Positions 26,782 through 36,099 are shown, numbered from the stretch's first letter. The stretch: 42,554 nt of DNA from Odoribacter sp. (GCA_023663145.1 JAMPHZ010000022.1:1-42554), one strand, 5' to 3'. Notes: generated by a model from the letters alone, not told the origin. Numbers and translations are program-made.

Positions 26782-28404
26782 TTATTTAGAGCCGTATATC
26801 GTTCCGCTCACTCCGGCCTGCAATTTTTTCAAAGCCTCTGAAACCACCGGATCCATTTTGTTGGCAATTTCAAAATAAGCATTGAAGCCGAGGATATCAC
26901 GAGCGATCAAAGCCTTCAATTGGTTAACAATCAAAGGTGCTGAAATGTTGATATAATACCATCGTTGCGGTACACCGTTCTGGGCTGCATATCTGGTAAA
27001 AGCCTGCAACAATATCCCGTCGGGAGGAAGTTGAGCTATCAGTTGCTCCACATTTTTGCTCTTTTCAAGGTCCGCGCGATTCAGATCAGCATACTCGTAA
27101 GCGAATCTGTTGAGAAGTCCGGCATTTGCCACGTTTATATAATACGATGTCACGTGAGATGTGTCAGACGGTACAAATACATCAGGAATAATTCCCCCAC
27201 TACCGTAAACTGTACGTCCTCCCATCGTTTTGAACACCTGGGACTGGTCAACCTTGATGGAATCAGCATTGAATACTTCTCCATTGGAGTAGCGATCAAA
27301 AATCTCACTCTGATAGTCAATGTTATGACCTCTGACAAAATCTTTCTGTATACAACGTCCTGAGGGAGTGTAGTAACGTTGCACCGTCAGGCGCATCTGC
27401 GAAGAATCGGGCAATGTGATAGCACGTTGCACCAATCCCTTGCCGAACGTGCGCCTGCCAATAATAAGACCACGATCATTATCCTGTATAGCTCCGGCTA
27501 CAATTTCAGAAGAACTGGCTGAAAATTCATCGACGAGTACAACCAACTGCTCTTTCTCAAACATTCCAGTGCCATCAGCAAGCCATTTTGCATTATCCGC
27601 CTCCTTACGTCCGCGTATTTCTACGATAGGAGTCATAGGCGCAAGAAATTCATTAGCCATCAGGATAGCCTGATCAAGAAGACCTCCGGTGTTCCCGCGC
27701 AAGTCAAGAATAAAATCGCGTGCTCCACGTGCCCGCAAAGAATTGACGGATTGTAGAAATTCGTTATATGTGTTAGCTGCAAATTTATTGACTCGTACAT
27801 ATCCCACACTATCGTTAACCATGTAGGAAGCATCAACTGACATTGCCGGTATCTCTCCACGTACAATTTCAAAACTCAACGGTTTAGGTGAGTTGCTGCG
27901 TTTGATCTTCACGTTGACCTTTGTTTCTTTTTCGCCGCGCAATGATTTGAATACATCTTCATTGGTCACGCCTTTACCGGCCACATTTCTGCCATCTATC
28001 TCAATTATACGGTCACCTGCCTGAAGTCCTATACGTTCTGAAGGGCCACCGGCCACGACTTCAACTATGCATATGGTATCCCCCATGATCTGAAACTGGA
28101 CTCCGATTCCATAAAACGAGCTCTCAAGATCGCGGTTTGCTGTTTCAAGCTCGCTTACCGGTATATATGTGGAGTGAGGGTCAAGATTGTTCAAGATGTC
28201 GCCTATTGACATTTCAATAAGGCTATCCTGCGATATTTCTTCTACATATTCATCAGAAATAACGGATAGGATCTCCTGAAGTTTTTGTTGGGCGGGGGTA
28301 AGCTTGTCGCCGTTGGCAAGTAGATAACCTATCCACATGCCACCGACAAGAAGAATCGCACCGATTAATGGGAACCAGTATTTTAGATTGGAGTTCTTAT
28401 TCAT
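26782..28404 (-). CDS. C-terminal processing peptidase, S41 family
   Basis: The 540-residue protein has one N-terminal membrane anchor (about 9-29: WFPLIGAILLVGGMWIGYLL), a PDZ domain (about 90-170; FYGIGVQFQIMGDTICIVEV, LQAGDRIIEIDGRNV), and a tail-specific protease core. Catalytic Ser297 lies in DEFSASSSEIVAGA and Lys322 in RTFGKGLVQ, 25 residues apart as in the D1 processing protease. It degrades or trims periplasmic proteins at their C-termini; the substrate is unknown. Its start overlaps the dCMP deaminase stop by 4 nt, so it is translated from the same mRNA. Confidence 0.94.
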   Translation of the reverse strand: MNKNSNLKYWFPLIGAILLVGGMWIGYLLANGDKLTPAQQKLQEILSVISDEYVEEISQDSLIEMSIGDILNNLDPHSTYIPVSELETANRDLESSFYGIGVQFQIMGDTICIVEVVAGGPSERIGLQAGDRIIEIDGRNVAGKGVTNEDVFKSLRGEKETKVNVKIKRSNSPKPLSFEIVRGEIPAMSVDASYMVNDSVGYVRVNKFAANTYNEFLQSVNSLRARGARDFILDLRGNTGGLLDQAILMANEFLAPMTPIVEIRGRKEADNAKWLADGTGMFEKEQLVVLVDEFSASSSEIVAGAIQDNDRGLIIGRRTFGKGLVQRAITLPDSSQMRLTVQRYYTPSGRCIQKDFVRGHNIDYQSEIFDRYSNGEVFNADSIKVDQSQVFKTMGGRTVYGSGGIIPDVFVPSDTSHVTSYYINVANAGLLNRFAYEYADLNRADLEKSKNVEQLIAQLPPDGILLQAFTRYAAQNGVPQRWYYINISAPLIVNQLKALIARDILGFNAYFEIANKMDPVVSEALKKLQAGVSGTIYGSK

Positions 28405-28844
28405 TTCTCAGGAATAATTTCATCAATATGTACACATTCAATACCGGCACGCTTGAGCAGGTCAATACCATCTGTTATACGGTATAGCTCATTGAATACT
28501 ACGCGGTTTATTCCGGCCTGTATAATAAGTTTAGCACATTCCACACAAGGCGAGGCGGTGACGTAAAGGGTAGAACCATCACTTGAATTATTGCTTCGGG
28601 CCACCTTGGTTATTGCATTGGCCTCGGCGTGGAGGACATAAGGTTTTGTCAGTCCATTCTCATCCTCACACACATTTTCGAATCCTGCCGGAGTGCCATT
28701 GTAGCCATCGGAGATTATCATCTGGTCTTTAACTATTATAGCTCCGACCTTGCGGCGCCGGCAATATGAATTTTCAGCCCATATAGCTGCCATGCGCAGG
28801 TAACGCTTGTCAAGTATCTCTTGCTTATGACCTGTTGTTTCCAT
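28401..28844 (-). CDS. deoxycytidylate deaminase family protein (ComEB-like)
   Basis: The enzyme is expected to deaminate dCMP to dUMP for dTTP synthesis. The 147-residue protein (from the ATG at 28844; a TTG at 28859 is less likely) has zinc ligands His72 in HAEAN with catalytic Glu74, and Cys100 and Cys103 in SPCVECAK. The NGTPAGFENVCEDENG stretch is typical of the ComEB/dCMP deaminase group. It begins an operon with the S41 protease, MTHFS and an unknown gene. It diverges from an aminotransferase gene, with a promoter box for each in the gap. Confidence 0.93.
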   Translation of the reverse strand: METTGHKQEILDKRYLRMAAIWAENSYCRRRKVGAIIVKDQMIISDGYNGTPAGFENVCEDENGLTKPYVLHAEANAITKVARSNNSSDGSTLYVTASPCVECAKLIIQAGINRVVFNELYRITDGIDLLKRAGIECVHIDEIIPEK

Positions 28845-28887
28845 CTTCAAATATTCCAATGACTACATTAAATATAAATATAATATG

Positions 28888-28895
28888 CAAAGGTA
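28888..28895 (-). promoter_or_regulatory. promoter -7 box of the dCMP deaminase operon
   Basis: TACCTTTG on the minus strand, 43 bp before the ATG at 28844. No upstream TTG lies within the best spacing window, so it is supported only by the -7 box. Confidence 0.5.
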
Positions 28896-28955
28896 CAAAC
28901 ATTTTTCAACCTTTGTATCAACTTTAATAATTTTTATAGAGCTTTAATGTTATCA

Positions 28956-28986
28956 TTGCCCAATTGCTGCAAAAACGCTAACTTTG
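28956..28986 (+). promoter_or_regulatory. promoter of the aminotransferase operon
   Basis: TTG (28956-28958) is followed by 20 nt and TAACTTTG (28979-28986), 24 bp before the ATG at 29011. This rules out the longer frame that begins at 28984. Confidence 0.65.
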
Positions 28987-29010
28987 CACAGTTATAAAAT
29001 TCAATGTGAT

Positions 29011-30210
29011 ATGCCAAATGTTTCCAATAGAGGTGAAATAATGCCAGCGTCACCGATCAGACGCCTTGTGAGATATGCAAATGAGGCTAAGGCTCGCGGT
29101 ATAAAGGTTTACCATCTCAATATAGGTCAACCGGACGTACCAACACCTCCTCAGGCTCTTGAAAAACTAAAACATATAGACCGCAAAGTCCTCGAATACA
29201 GCCCTTCGGAGGGTCTTCTGTCATTGCGCCAAAAGTTGCAGCAATATTACAAGCGCTTTAATATTGATGTGGATGTCGACGATATTATTGTGACAACAGG
29301 AGGCAGTGAGGCTGTTCTTTTCGCATTTATGGCTTGTCTTGATCCAGGAGATGAGATTATAGTCCCTGAACCGGCATATGCTAACTACATGGCATTTGCA
29401 ATCTCGGCAGGTGCAAAGATAGTGACCGTGCCTTCAACCATTGATGATGGTTTCCAACTTCCACCGGTCGAAAAATTCAAAGAACTGATCACACCTCGTA
29501 CAAAGGGTATACTGATATGCAACCCAAATAATCCCACCGGATATCTCTACACAATGAAAGAGATGATGCAACTTCGTGATTTGGTGAAAGAGTACGATTT
29601 ATTCCTTTTTTCAGATGAGGTATATCGCGAATTCTGTTACACAGGTGCACCTTATATATCGGCATTTCATCTGCCTGATATAGAGGATAAAGTGGTGCTT
29701 ATTGATTCAGTGTCAAAACGTTATAACGAATGTGGCATACGTATTGGTGCTCTTATAACTAAACATGCTGAATTAAAGAGGAATGTTATGAAGTTCTGTC
29801 AGGCGCGCCTCAGTCCGCCATTGTTGGGACAGATTATAGCTGAAGCGTCAATAGATACTCCTCCTGAATACATGCTTGAGACATATAATGAATATGTTGA
29901 ACGACGCAAATTTCTTGTAGATCGTATCAACATGATTCCAGGATGCTATACTCCTATCCCGATGGGGGCGTTCTATACAGTTGTACGTCTACCAGTGGAG
30001 GATGCAGATGATTTCTGCCGATGGTGTCTTACAGACTTTGACTACGAGGGTGAGACTGTGTTTATGGCCCCAGCCTCAGGCTTTTACGTCACCGAGGGGC
30101 TTGGCCGTGACGAAGTGCGTATGGCCTATGTGCTTAACCGTGAAGATCTCGGCCGCGCGATTACCATACTTGGAAAGGCGCTTGAGGCATATCCCGGACG
30201 AAAAATTTAA
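29011..30210 (+). CDS. PLP-dependent aminotransferase, class I/II (aspartate aminotransferase-like)
   Basis: The 399-residue protein is a fold-type I aminotransferase. It opens MPNVSNRGEIMPASPIRRLV, and shows YHLNIGQPDVPTPPQ, NPNNPTGYLYT (cofactor and substrate contact), the PLP lysine Lys236 in SVSKRYNECGIRIG, and the C-terminal DEVRMAYVLN with the substrate-carboxylate Arg. It transfers amino groups between an amino acid and a 2-oxo acid; the exact substrate is not clear. It is the first gene of a plus-strand run with a porin gene 5 bp downstream. Confidence 0.93.
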   Translation: MPNVSNRGEIMPASPIRRLVRYANEAKARGIKVYHLNIGQPDVPTPPQALEKLKHIDRKVLEYSPSEGLLSLRQKLQQYYKRFNIDVDVDDIIVTTGGSEAVLFAFMACLDPGDEIIVPEPAYANYMAFAISAGAKIVTVPSTIDDGFQLPPVEKFKELITPRTKGILICNPNNPTGYLYTMKEMMQLRDLVKEYDLFLFSDEVYREFCYTGAPYISAFHLPDIEDKVVLIDSVSKRYNECGIRIGALITKHAELKRNVMKFCQARLSPPLLGQIIAEASIDTPPEYMLETYNEYVERRKFLVDRINMIPGCYTPIPMGAFYTVVRLPVEDADDFCRWCLTDFDYEGETVFMAPASGFYVTEGLGRDEVRMAYVLNREDLGRAITILGKALEAYPGRKI

Positions 30211-30215
30211 TTGTG

Positions 30216-31247
30216 ATGCCGAAAGTAAAGACATTAATATTATTATGTATCTTAGGGTCAATGGGTTTACCAGAAGCATCTGCGGCTACTGACTCTATCA
30301 CCCCGCTAAACTATATACCACAGATAGGAGGGGTGCTTCGTGCCCGCTGGGAAATGCTTACCAATGGCGGTGATGCGGCCAATAAGTTTGCATTACGCAA
30401 TGCAAGGGTTAATATGCGGGGTAAGATTGCACGCCCTATAGATTATTACGTACAGGTTGATCTCTGTAATAACGGTAAGATGCAGTTTCTTGATGGATGG
30501 GCACGCTTCTCTATGTTTGAGACTCTACGAATCAAAGCCGGACAATTCCGTATTCCATTTGGAGTTGACCCGTTCCGTGGGCCGGGGAATTATATATTCT
30601 CAAACAGATCATTTATCGGGAGGTATATAGATAATTACCGGGCTGTCGGTCTTTCGGTGTCATATACGTTGCCGGCAATTCCGTTATTGGCTGAAATAGG
30701 AGTGTTTAATCCCACACCTATAACTGACCATGTGACATGGACCACACATAAATCTTTCGCTGCCAAACTTACATATGACTGCGGATATTTTGATATTGCA
30801 ACGGGTTTCCAGACAATAGAACCATCGCTTACACGCATTAATATGGCCGATTTTGCAATTACATTCAATTCAGGACGGTGGTTGGCCGAGGCAGAATATA
30901 TGTACCTGCATTATACCGGAGACTCATTTGATAACGTCCATGCCTATAATATTTATGCAAGTTATGAGATGCCGGTGAGATTGAGTGTATTCCGTACACT
31001 TTCCGTACAGGCCCGAGCCGATGGCTCCACACCCTACTCTACCGGAGCCTTTAATGATGAAGGAATATTGTGCGCCAATTATCCTGCGAGAAACCGTATA
31101 ACAGTAGGAGGGACATTGACTTATAATTATAAAAGACTTAGGTGCGACATCCGCTTGAATTATGAAAAGTATCTTTACCACAGTGGCCAAAACCGCTCAG
31201 GATTTGAAGATGATAAAATAGGCGCCGAACTTGTTGTTGCATTTTAA
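30216..31247 (+). CDS. OprP/OprO-like outer-membrane porin
   Basis: The 343-residue protein starts at the ATG at 30216 (a GTG one codon earlier is unlikely). A signal sequence covers about 1-24 (LILLCILGSMGLPEASA). The mature part resembles phosphate-selective porin O/P beta-barrels: LRNARVNMRGKIARPIDYYV, DGWARFSMFETLRIKAGQFR, IPFGVDPF and a barrel ending in AELVVAF, with a terminal Phe as usual for BAM substrates. The selectivity is not known. It follows the aminotransferase by 5 bp and precedes exonuclease III by 12 bp, so the three may share a transcript despite unrelated roles. Confidence 0.85.
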   Translation: MPKVKTLILLCILGSMGLPEASAATDSITPLNYIPQIGGVLRARWEMLTNGGDAANKFALRNARVNMRGKIARPIDYYVQVDLCNNGKMQFLDGWARFSMFETLRIKAGQFRIPFGVDPFRGPGNYIFSNRSFIGRYIDNYRAVGLSVSYTLPAIPLLAEIGVFNPTPITDHVTWTTHKSFAAKLTYDCGYFDIATGFQTIEPSLTRINMADFAITFNSGRWLAEAEYMYLHYTGDSFDNVHAYNIYASYEMPVRLSVFRTLSVQARADGSTPYSTGAFNDEGILCANYPARNRITVGGTLTYNYKRLRCDIRLNYEKYLYHSGQNRSGFEDDKIGAELVVAF

Positions 31248-31259
31248 CCGGAATATATT

Positions 31260-32015
31260 ATGAAACTAATTTCGTGGAATGTAAATGGTCTCCGGGCAAT
31301 TACGGGAAAAGGATTTGCTGATATTTTTAAGTGCCTGGATGCCGACTGTGTATGCCTTCAGGAGACAAAGTTGCAGGAAGGACAGATTGATCTTGAATTT
31401 GACGGGTACCGGTCATATTATAATTACGCCGAACGTAAAGGATATTCAGGGACCGTGATATTTACCCGTCTTAAGACTTGTGGGTCAAGTCTCGGAATAG
31501 GTGTAGATATGCACGATCATGAAGGTCGAGTAATTACAATAGATCTTGAAAGCGCTTTTCTTGTAAATGTATATACACCAAATAGCCAGAATGAACTCGC
31601 CAGACTTGACTATAGGATACAATGGGAACATGATTTCGCTGCATATGTCAGGAAACTGGATGCTATAAAACCGGTAATAATTTGTGGCGACCTTAATGTT
31701 GCACACAAGGAAATTGATCTCAAGAATCCAAAGACCAACCGGCGGAATCCTGGATTTACCGATGAGGAAAGAAATGCTCTCACTGAACTACTTGATTCCG
31801 GTTTTGTAGATTCATTCCGATACTTACATCCGGATGTCACAGATGCCTATTCATGGTGGAGTTACCGTTTTAACAGCCGGGCTAAGAACGTTGGATGGCG
31901 CATCGACTATTTCCTTGTATCGGAACGGATAGCTGAAAAGCTTGTCAGTGCAGAAATCCACAACGAAATAATGGGCTCGGATCACTGTCCTGTTTCAATA
32001 GATATAAATTTATAG
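31260..32015 (+). CDS. xth: exodeoxyribonuclease III / AP endonuclease
   Basis: This enzyme repairs abasic sites and degrades DNA from 3' ends. The 251-residue protein has the family motifs in order: MKLISWNVNGLRA, LQETKLQ (metal-binding Glu), VYTPNSQNE, ICGDLNVAHKEID (catalytic Asp and Asn), GWRIDYFLVSE, and the terminal GSDHCPVSIDINL (Asp-His pair). Length is standard. It is followed by the DUF389 gene after 2 bp, indicating a shared transcript. Confidence 0.96.
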   Translation: MKLISWNVNGLRAITGKGFADIFKCLDADCVCLQETKLQEGQIDLEFDGYRSYYNYAERKGYSGTVIFTRLKTCGSSLGIGVDMHDHEGRVITIDLESAFLVNVYTPNSQNELARLDYRIQWEHDFAAYVRKLDAIKPVIICGDLNVAHKEIDLKNPKTNRRNPGFTDEERNALTELLDSGFVDSFRYLHPDVTDAYSWWSYRFNSRAKNVGWRIDYFLVSERIAEKLVSAEIHNEIMGSDHCPVSIDINL

Positions 32016-32017
32016 AC

Positions 32018-33379
32018 ATGAACAACTTCCTGAATAGGATGAGCGAGGTGTTGGTCAATTACTTTACACTTACGCCCTATATAGTTTCACAGCGTGAGGC
32101 TGAACAATCAATACGCGAAGGAGTGTCATTCCGTGGTACAAACATGGTGATACTAATACTTGCTATACTCATAGCGTCTCTTGGCCTGAACACAAATTCG
32201 ACAGCAGTAATCATCGGCGCAATGTTGATTTCTCCTCTCATGGGGCCTATAATAGGCCTTGGGCTTGGAATTGGTATTCAGGACTTCGATTTGCTCAAGA
32301 AATCACTGCGGAATCTTGCTATGGCTGCATTGTTCTCAATTGTAGCCTCTACGTTCTATTTCGTTATTTCACCGGTAAGCGAGGGGCATAGTGAGCTTCT
32401 TGCACGCACACAGCCTACAATATACGATGTGCTTATAGGATTTGTAGGAGGCGGAGCCGGAATTGTAGCTATCTGCTCAAGATCAAAAGGGAACGTCATT
32501 CCCGGTGTCGCGATTGCGACAGCTCTCATGCCGCCGTTATGTACTGTGGGATATGGATTGGCAACCTGGCAACCTTATTACTTCATGGGCGCACTATATC
32601 TTTTTCTAATCAATTCCATATTCATATGTCTGGCAACATTTATCGGTATAAAAATGATGAAGTTCAAACCGGCTGTAACTACCGATCCTTTGCGGGCCAG
32701 ACGCGTCAGACGTTGGGTATATACTTTATCAATTCTGTGTTTGCTGCCGAGCATCTATCTGACATATTCAATGTTACGTCAATCGCGTTTTGAAATAAAT
32801 GCAGGACGATTCGTGACAGAAGAATGCCATTTTACAGATACCCATGTCTTATCAAGCAATGCACAGTGGTCAAGGACTACACCAACTATAACAATCACGC
32901 TGATCGGTGCGCCCTTGCCTCAGGATTCGCTTCAGCTCGCTCTTGCTGCGCAATTACGCCACTATGGACTTGCCGGTACTCATCTAAATATAATTCAAGG
33001 TTCGGCAGTAGTAAATTCAAGCATGCCGGCCAGTTCTGTGCGCGACATATATGAAATGAGTCAGGCTGCAATATCGCAGAAACAGGCAACCATTGACTCT
33101 TTGCGTCAGATCATAACCTTGACAAATGCAGCCGATGCCCTTGCCGCTGATATTATTCCGGAACTCAAGGTTATTTTTCCACAAATTGAAGCTTTGTCGG
33201 TTTCTCGTAATATCTTCGCTCGCGTTAAAGGTGAAGGACTTGACACTGTACATCTTGCTCTTGTTAATTTTTCGAAGCCAATGACTCGTACATCACGCGA
33301 TGAGTTGTCACGTTATCTTGAAGCGCGTCTCAAAATAAATAAAGTGAAGATTGTTGAGATACCTGCTGATGATATATGA
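32018..33379 (+). CDS. DUF389 membrane protein
   Basis: The 453-residue protein has a DUF389 (TIGR00341-like) core of about six membrane helices in residues 40-260. Family marks are NTNSTAVIIGAMLISPLMGP, GLGIGIQDFDLLKKS and the GNVIPGVAIATALMPPL segment. The C-terminal 180 residues are soluble and acidic to neutral, with a helical part containing QAAISQKQATIDSLRQ. The function of the family is unknown. It is the last gene of the aminotransferase-porin-xth run and ends before a strong bidirectional terminator. Confidence 0.9.
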   Translation: MNNFLNRMSEVLVNYFTLTPYIVSQREAEQSIREGVSFRGTNMVILILAILIASLGLNTNSTAVIIGAMLISPLMGPIIGLGLGIGIQDFDLLKKSLRNLAMAALFSIVASTFYFVISPVSEGHSELLARTQPTIYDVLIGFVGGGAGIVAICSRSKGNVIPGVAIATALMPPLCTVGYGLATWQPYYFMGALYLFLINSIFICLATFIGIKMMKFKPAVTTDPLRARRVRRWVYTLSILCLLPSIYLTYSMLRQSRFEINAGRFVTEECHFTDTHVLSSNAQWSRTTPTITITLIGAPLPQDSLQLALAAQLRHYGLAGTHLNIIQGSAVVNSSMPASSVRDIYEMSQAAISQKQATIDSLRQIITLTNAADALAADIIPELKVIFPQIEALSVSRNIFARVKGEGLDTVHLALVNFSKPMTRTSRDELSRYLEARLKINKVKIVEIPADDI

Positions 33380-33420
33380 GCAGTTATTATTTAAGTGCTT
33401 TAATTTCATATGATAACCTT

Positions 33421-33461
33421 GATTAAAACGCCTGCGGTTTATGTCCGCAGGCGTTTTAATC
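33421..33461. terminator. bidirectional terminator between DUF389 and DJ-1/PfpI genes
   Basis: A perfect 17-bp inverted repeat GATTAAAACGCCTGCGG (33421-33437) / CCGCAGGCGTTTTAATC (33445-33461) has a 7-nt loop and A/T-rich flanks giving U-tracts on both strands. It separates convergent genes and probably stops both transcripts. Confidence 0.92.
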
Positions 33462-33484
33462 TTTTAATCAAGAATGGGTAACTT

Positions 33485-34042
33485 TTAAACAAGCATGCCG
33501 TCTGTCACAGTTCGTGCTGCTTCTGTGCCAAGAGTATGGTCAACAATAGCAGCGCCAAATAATATAGCCGATGACGGGCCATTTCCTGTAATTATATTGC
33601 CATCCCTGACTACCCGCTCAGTTGCCTGATAGTCGGTTCCTCCGGAGGCAAGTGCTTCCTCAAATCCGGGATAGCATGTGGCCTTTAGTCCTTTCAATAA
33701 ACCTAATGGAGCAAGAACTACAGCAGGAGCTGCACAGATAGCCGCTATACGACCACCATTTGCCGCATGTTTCTTTAATATGGTGTTAACTTCCGCATCA
33801 TCATGCAGATTGGATGCTCCGGGCATACCACCCGGCACTATAAGCCATTCTGCATCTGTAAAATCAGCATCAGTTACCATCATATCAGCTTCAACAGTGA
33901 TTCCATTGGCACCGGTAACCGCCAGGTTTTTATATATTGACACAAGTGACACTTCCATTCCGGCGCGACGCATGACATCAGCAGTCGCTAATGCCTCGAT
34001 TTCTTCGAAGCCGGTTGCGAGAAAAATGTAAGAACGTTTCAT
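33485..34042 (-). CDS. DJ-1/PfpI family protein
   Basis: The 185-residue protein begins MKRSYIFLATGFEEIEALA, the usual DJ-1/YajL opening with the conserved Glu14. The nucleophile Cys103 lies in AAICAAPAVVLAPLG, and the flavodoxin-like domain is complete to the C-terminus (GTEAARTVTDGMLV). DJ-1/YajL proteins have been linked to oxidative stress, chaperone and glyoxalase or deglycase activity, with function debated. The ATG at 34042 is preferred; an ATG at 34057 would overlap the preceding PepSY-like gene by 8 nt. It is cotranscribed with that gene. Confidence 0.92.
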   Translation of the reverse strand: MKRSYIFLATGFEEIEALATADVMRRAGMEVSLVSIYKNLAVTGANGITVEADMMVTDADFTDAEWLIVPGGMPGASNLHDDAEVNTILKKHAANGGRIAAICAAPAVVLAPLGLLKGLKATCYPGFEEALASGGTDYQATERVVRDGNIITGNGPSSAILFGAAIVDHTLGTEAARTVTDGMLV

Positions 34043-34049
34043 ATTTCTA

Positions 34050-34487
34050 TCAATCATATTTTAAAAATTGACCTTCGTTGTTGAATTTTATATCAATACC
34101 ATTTGCTAATTCAACTTCATATCCGCGTCGATCCTTTTCAATACCCACAATACGCACACCTTTATGATTACGTGAAACATAGTCGGCAACACCTGCAGGA
34201 ATCATAGATGAGGGTACGGATTTGTTTACGTTAGTCTCGATGTCTTTCCAATTTCCCGAAGCATCAAATGTGATTTCAGTACCATCGTCAAGCACGACTT
34301 CGTACTCACTTATACGGCCGAAGTCCTTGTCAATTTTCACCACACTTACCTTTCCCTTGAAGTTTTTGGTGATTACAGACTGTGCAGCCTGTGGTAATAC
34401 TGATGCATCGTGGGCATACTCGTCGCGGGCCTGAGCGATACCTGCGGCAACGAGTACCATCATTAAACTAATCAGAACTTTTTTCAT
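34050..34487 (-). CDS. PepSY-like periplasmic protein (DUF2874)
   Basis: The 145-residue protein has a signal peptide (MKKVLISLMMVLVAAGIAQA) and two similar beta-rich units. The first is VSVVKIDKDFGRISEYEVVL with DDGTEITFDASGNWKDI, the second VRIVGIEKDRRGYEVELANG with IDIKFNNEGQFLKYD. This is the tandem layout of the putative beta-lactamase-inhibitor-like PepSY family (DUF2874) common in Bacteroidales. The function is unknown. A -7 box lies at 34508-34515 and the DJ-1 gene follows, with a possible 8-nt overlap. Confidence 0.87.
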   Translation of the reverse strand: MKKVLISLMMVLVAAGIAQARDEYAHDASVLPQAAQSVITKNFKGKVSVVKIDKDFGRISEYEVVLDDGTEITFDASGNWKDIETNVNKSVPSSMIPAGVADYVSRNHKGVRIVGIEKDRRGYEVELANGIDIKFNNEGQFLKYD

Positions 34488-34507
34488 AACTTTATTATTT
34501 ATGTCCG

Positions 34508-34515
34508 CAAAGTTA
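34508..34515 (-). promoter_or_regulatory. promoter -7 box of the PepSY-like/DJ-1 transcript
   Basis: TAACTTTG on the minus strand, 20 bp before the ATG at 34487. The -33 region has no clear TTTG. Confidence 0.5.
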
Positions 34516-34584
34516 ACAAATATTTCCGCCGTAAATATTTTCGGGATAGTCTAATTTAATGAAATTTAACCAGAGATAACAACC

Positions 34585-35961
34585 TCAGACTATGCGTTCA
34601 AGCTGAACTGTGAAATGTCGCATCAGTGGAGCTTCCCACGTAATGCGCACACCATGATGTATATCATTTCTACGGTCATATACATTTTTAAGCGCTGCAG
34701 CTACCACATCCATATGATTGTCAGTATATGTACGGCGTGGAATTGCAAGTCGCAACAAATCAAGCCCGTTAAACCGGTTCTCTCTGGTCACAGGATCACG
34801 GTCGGCAAGGATGTAACCGATCTCACATCCACGGATTCCAGCCTCAATATATAGTTCCACTGTCAGTGTCTGTGCAGGGAATTCTTCTTTCGGCACATTT
34901 TCAAGAATTTTTGACGCATCTACGAATATGGCATGCCCCCCGGCGGGTCTTTGATATGGTATGCCGTATTCGTCAAGACGCTTTGCAAGATATTCGACCT
35001 GATGAATACGGGTGTGCAGATTATCGTATTCCGTATTCTCGTCAAGCCCGACTGCCAAAGCCTCCATATCTCGACCGTTCATGCCACCATAAGTGAGATA
35101 TCCTTCATAAGGAATCGAGAATTTACGGGCACCGTCGGCCCAATCCTCGTGACGGGTCGCTATAAATCCTCCCATATTTACAATAGCGTCCTTTTTGGCC
35201 GACATGGTCATGGCATCGGCTAATGAGAACATTTCTTTTACTATTTCCTTTATGGTTTTGTGTGAGTATCCCTCCTCTCTTGTTTTAATGAAATATGCAT
35301 TTTCAGCAAAACGCGCAGAATCAAAAATCACGCGTAGATTATACTTGTCGGCCAATGACCTGACTGATCTCAGGTTTTCCATTGAAACAGGTTGGCCACC
35401 TGCTGTATTGTTGGTAATTGTTACGATAATGAACGGTATTCTTCCCTGAAATTTTACTAAGACCTCCTCAAGTTTGCGGATATCGACATTGCCTTTAAAC
35501 GGATGCTCAAGCTGAGTGTCGCGTGCTTCATCTATAGTGCAGTCAACAGCAATTGCTTTCCGGCTTTCAATATGGCCTTTGGTGGTGTCAAAATGAGAAT
35601 TACCGGGCACAACATCTCCTTCGTGGACAAGTGCACTGAAAAGCACATTCTCAGCCGCGCGTCCCTGATGTGTTGGTATTATAATCGGGAATCCTGTAAT
35701 TCGTTCAATTGTATCTTTCATTCTGAAGTAAGAACGCGCACCGGCATAACTTTCGTCGCCGAGCATCATCGCTGACCACTGTCTGTCGCTCATCGCTCCC
35801 GTACCCGAGTCAGTAAGGAGATCTATGTATACTCTGTCGGCCGGAAGTTGAAATACATTGTAATGAGCTTCCTTTATCCATTGCTCGCGCTCATCGCGCG
35901 TACTTTTACGTATGGGTTCAATCATTTTTATCCGCCAGGATTCGGCAAATGGTATTTTCAT
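34585..35961 (-). CDS. tnaA: tryptophanase
   Basis: Tryptophanase splits tryptophan into indole, pyruvate and ammonia. The 458-residue protein (from the ATG at 35961; a TTG at 35988 lies inside the promoter) has the beta-eliminating lyase fold. Marks are IDLLTDSGTGAMSDRQW, IPTHQGRAAENVLF, ITNNTAGGQPVS, DSARFAENAYFIK and the PLP lysine Lys257 in SAKKDAIVNMGG. DSARFAENAYF and the KDAIVNMGG context fit the Bacteroides tryptophanase rather than tyrosine phenol-lyase. The leader is only about 20 nt, so no TnaC-type attenuator can be present. It is transcribed divergently from tsaB. Confidence 0.95.
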   Translation of the reverse strand: MKIPFAESWRIKMIEPIRKSTRDEREQWIKEAHYNVFQLPADRVYIDLLTDSGTGAMSDRQWSAMMLGDESYAGARSYFRMKDTIERITGFPIIIPTHQGRAAENVLFSALVHEGDVVPGNSHFDTTKGHIESRKAIAVDCTIDEARDTQLEHPFKGNVDIRKLEEVLVKFQGRIPFIIVTITNNTAGGQPVSMENLRSVRSLADKYNLRVIFDSARFAENAYFIKTREEGYSHKTIKEIVKEMFSLADAMTMSAKKDAIVNMGGFIATRHEDWADGARKFSIPYEGYLTYGGMNGRDMEALAVGLDENTEYDNLHTRIHQVEYLAKRLDEYGIPYQRPAGGHAIFVDASKILENVPKEEFPAQTLTVELYIEAGIRGCEIGYILADRDPVTRENRFNGLDLLRLAIPRRTYTDNHMDVVAAALKNVYDRRNDIHHGVRITWEAPLMRHFTVQLERIV

Positions 35962-35985
35962 CGGTTTTAAATTTAAGGGTTTGCA

Positions 35986-36016
35986 CAAAGGTAAATAAAT
36001 ATTTCTGATTTCACAA
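35986..36016 (-). promoter_or_regulatory. promoter of tnaA
   Basis: On the minus strand TTG (36014-36016) is followed by 20 nt and TACCTTTG (35986-35993), 24 bp before the tnaA ATG. Confidence 0.65.
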
Positions 36017-36037
36017 CTATTGATTTTTTACTCCATA

Positions 36038-36070
36038 TTGGTCGGAAATGAAAAAAATATTGTAATTTTG
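36038..36070 (+). promoter_or_regulatory. probable promoter of the tsaB-tsaC-sugar transferase operon
   Basis: TTGG (36038-36041) is followed by 21 nt and TAATTTTG (36063-36070), 29 bp before the tsaB ATG. It faces away from the tnaA promoter. Confidence 0.5.
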
Positions 36071-36099
36071 TACCACAGAACCCTATAATTACGCAAATA

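Noticed and set aside
34516..34584. Terminator between tnaA and the PepSY-like gene
   Set aside because: The region is A/T-rich with a repeated AAATATTT but no convincing stem followed by a U-tract.
35962..36099. Possible TnaC-like leader peptide upstream of tnaA
   Set aside because: The tnaA promoter is only 24 bp from the start codon and no short Trp-containing frame precedes it in the transcript.
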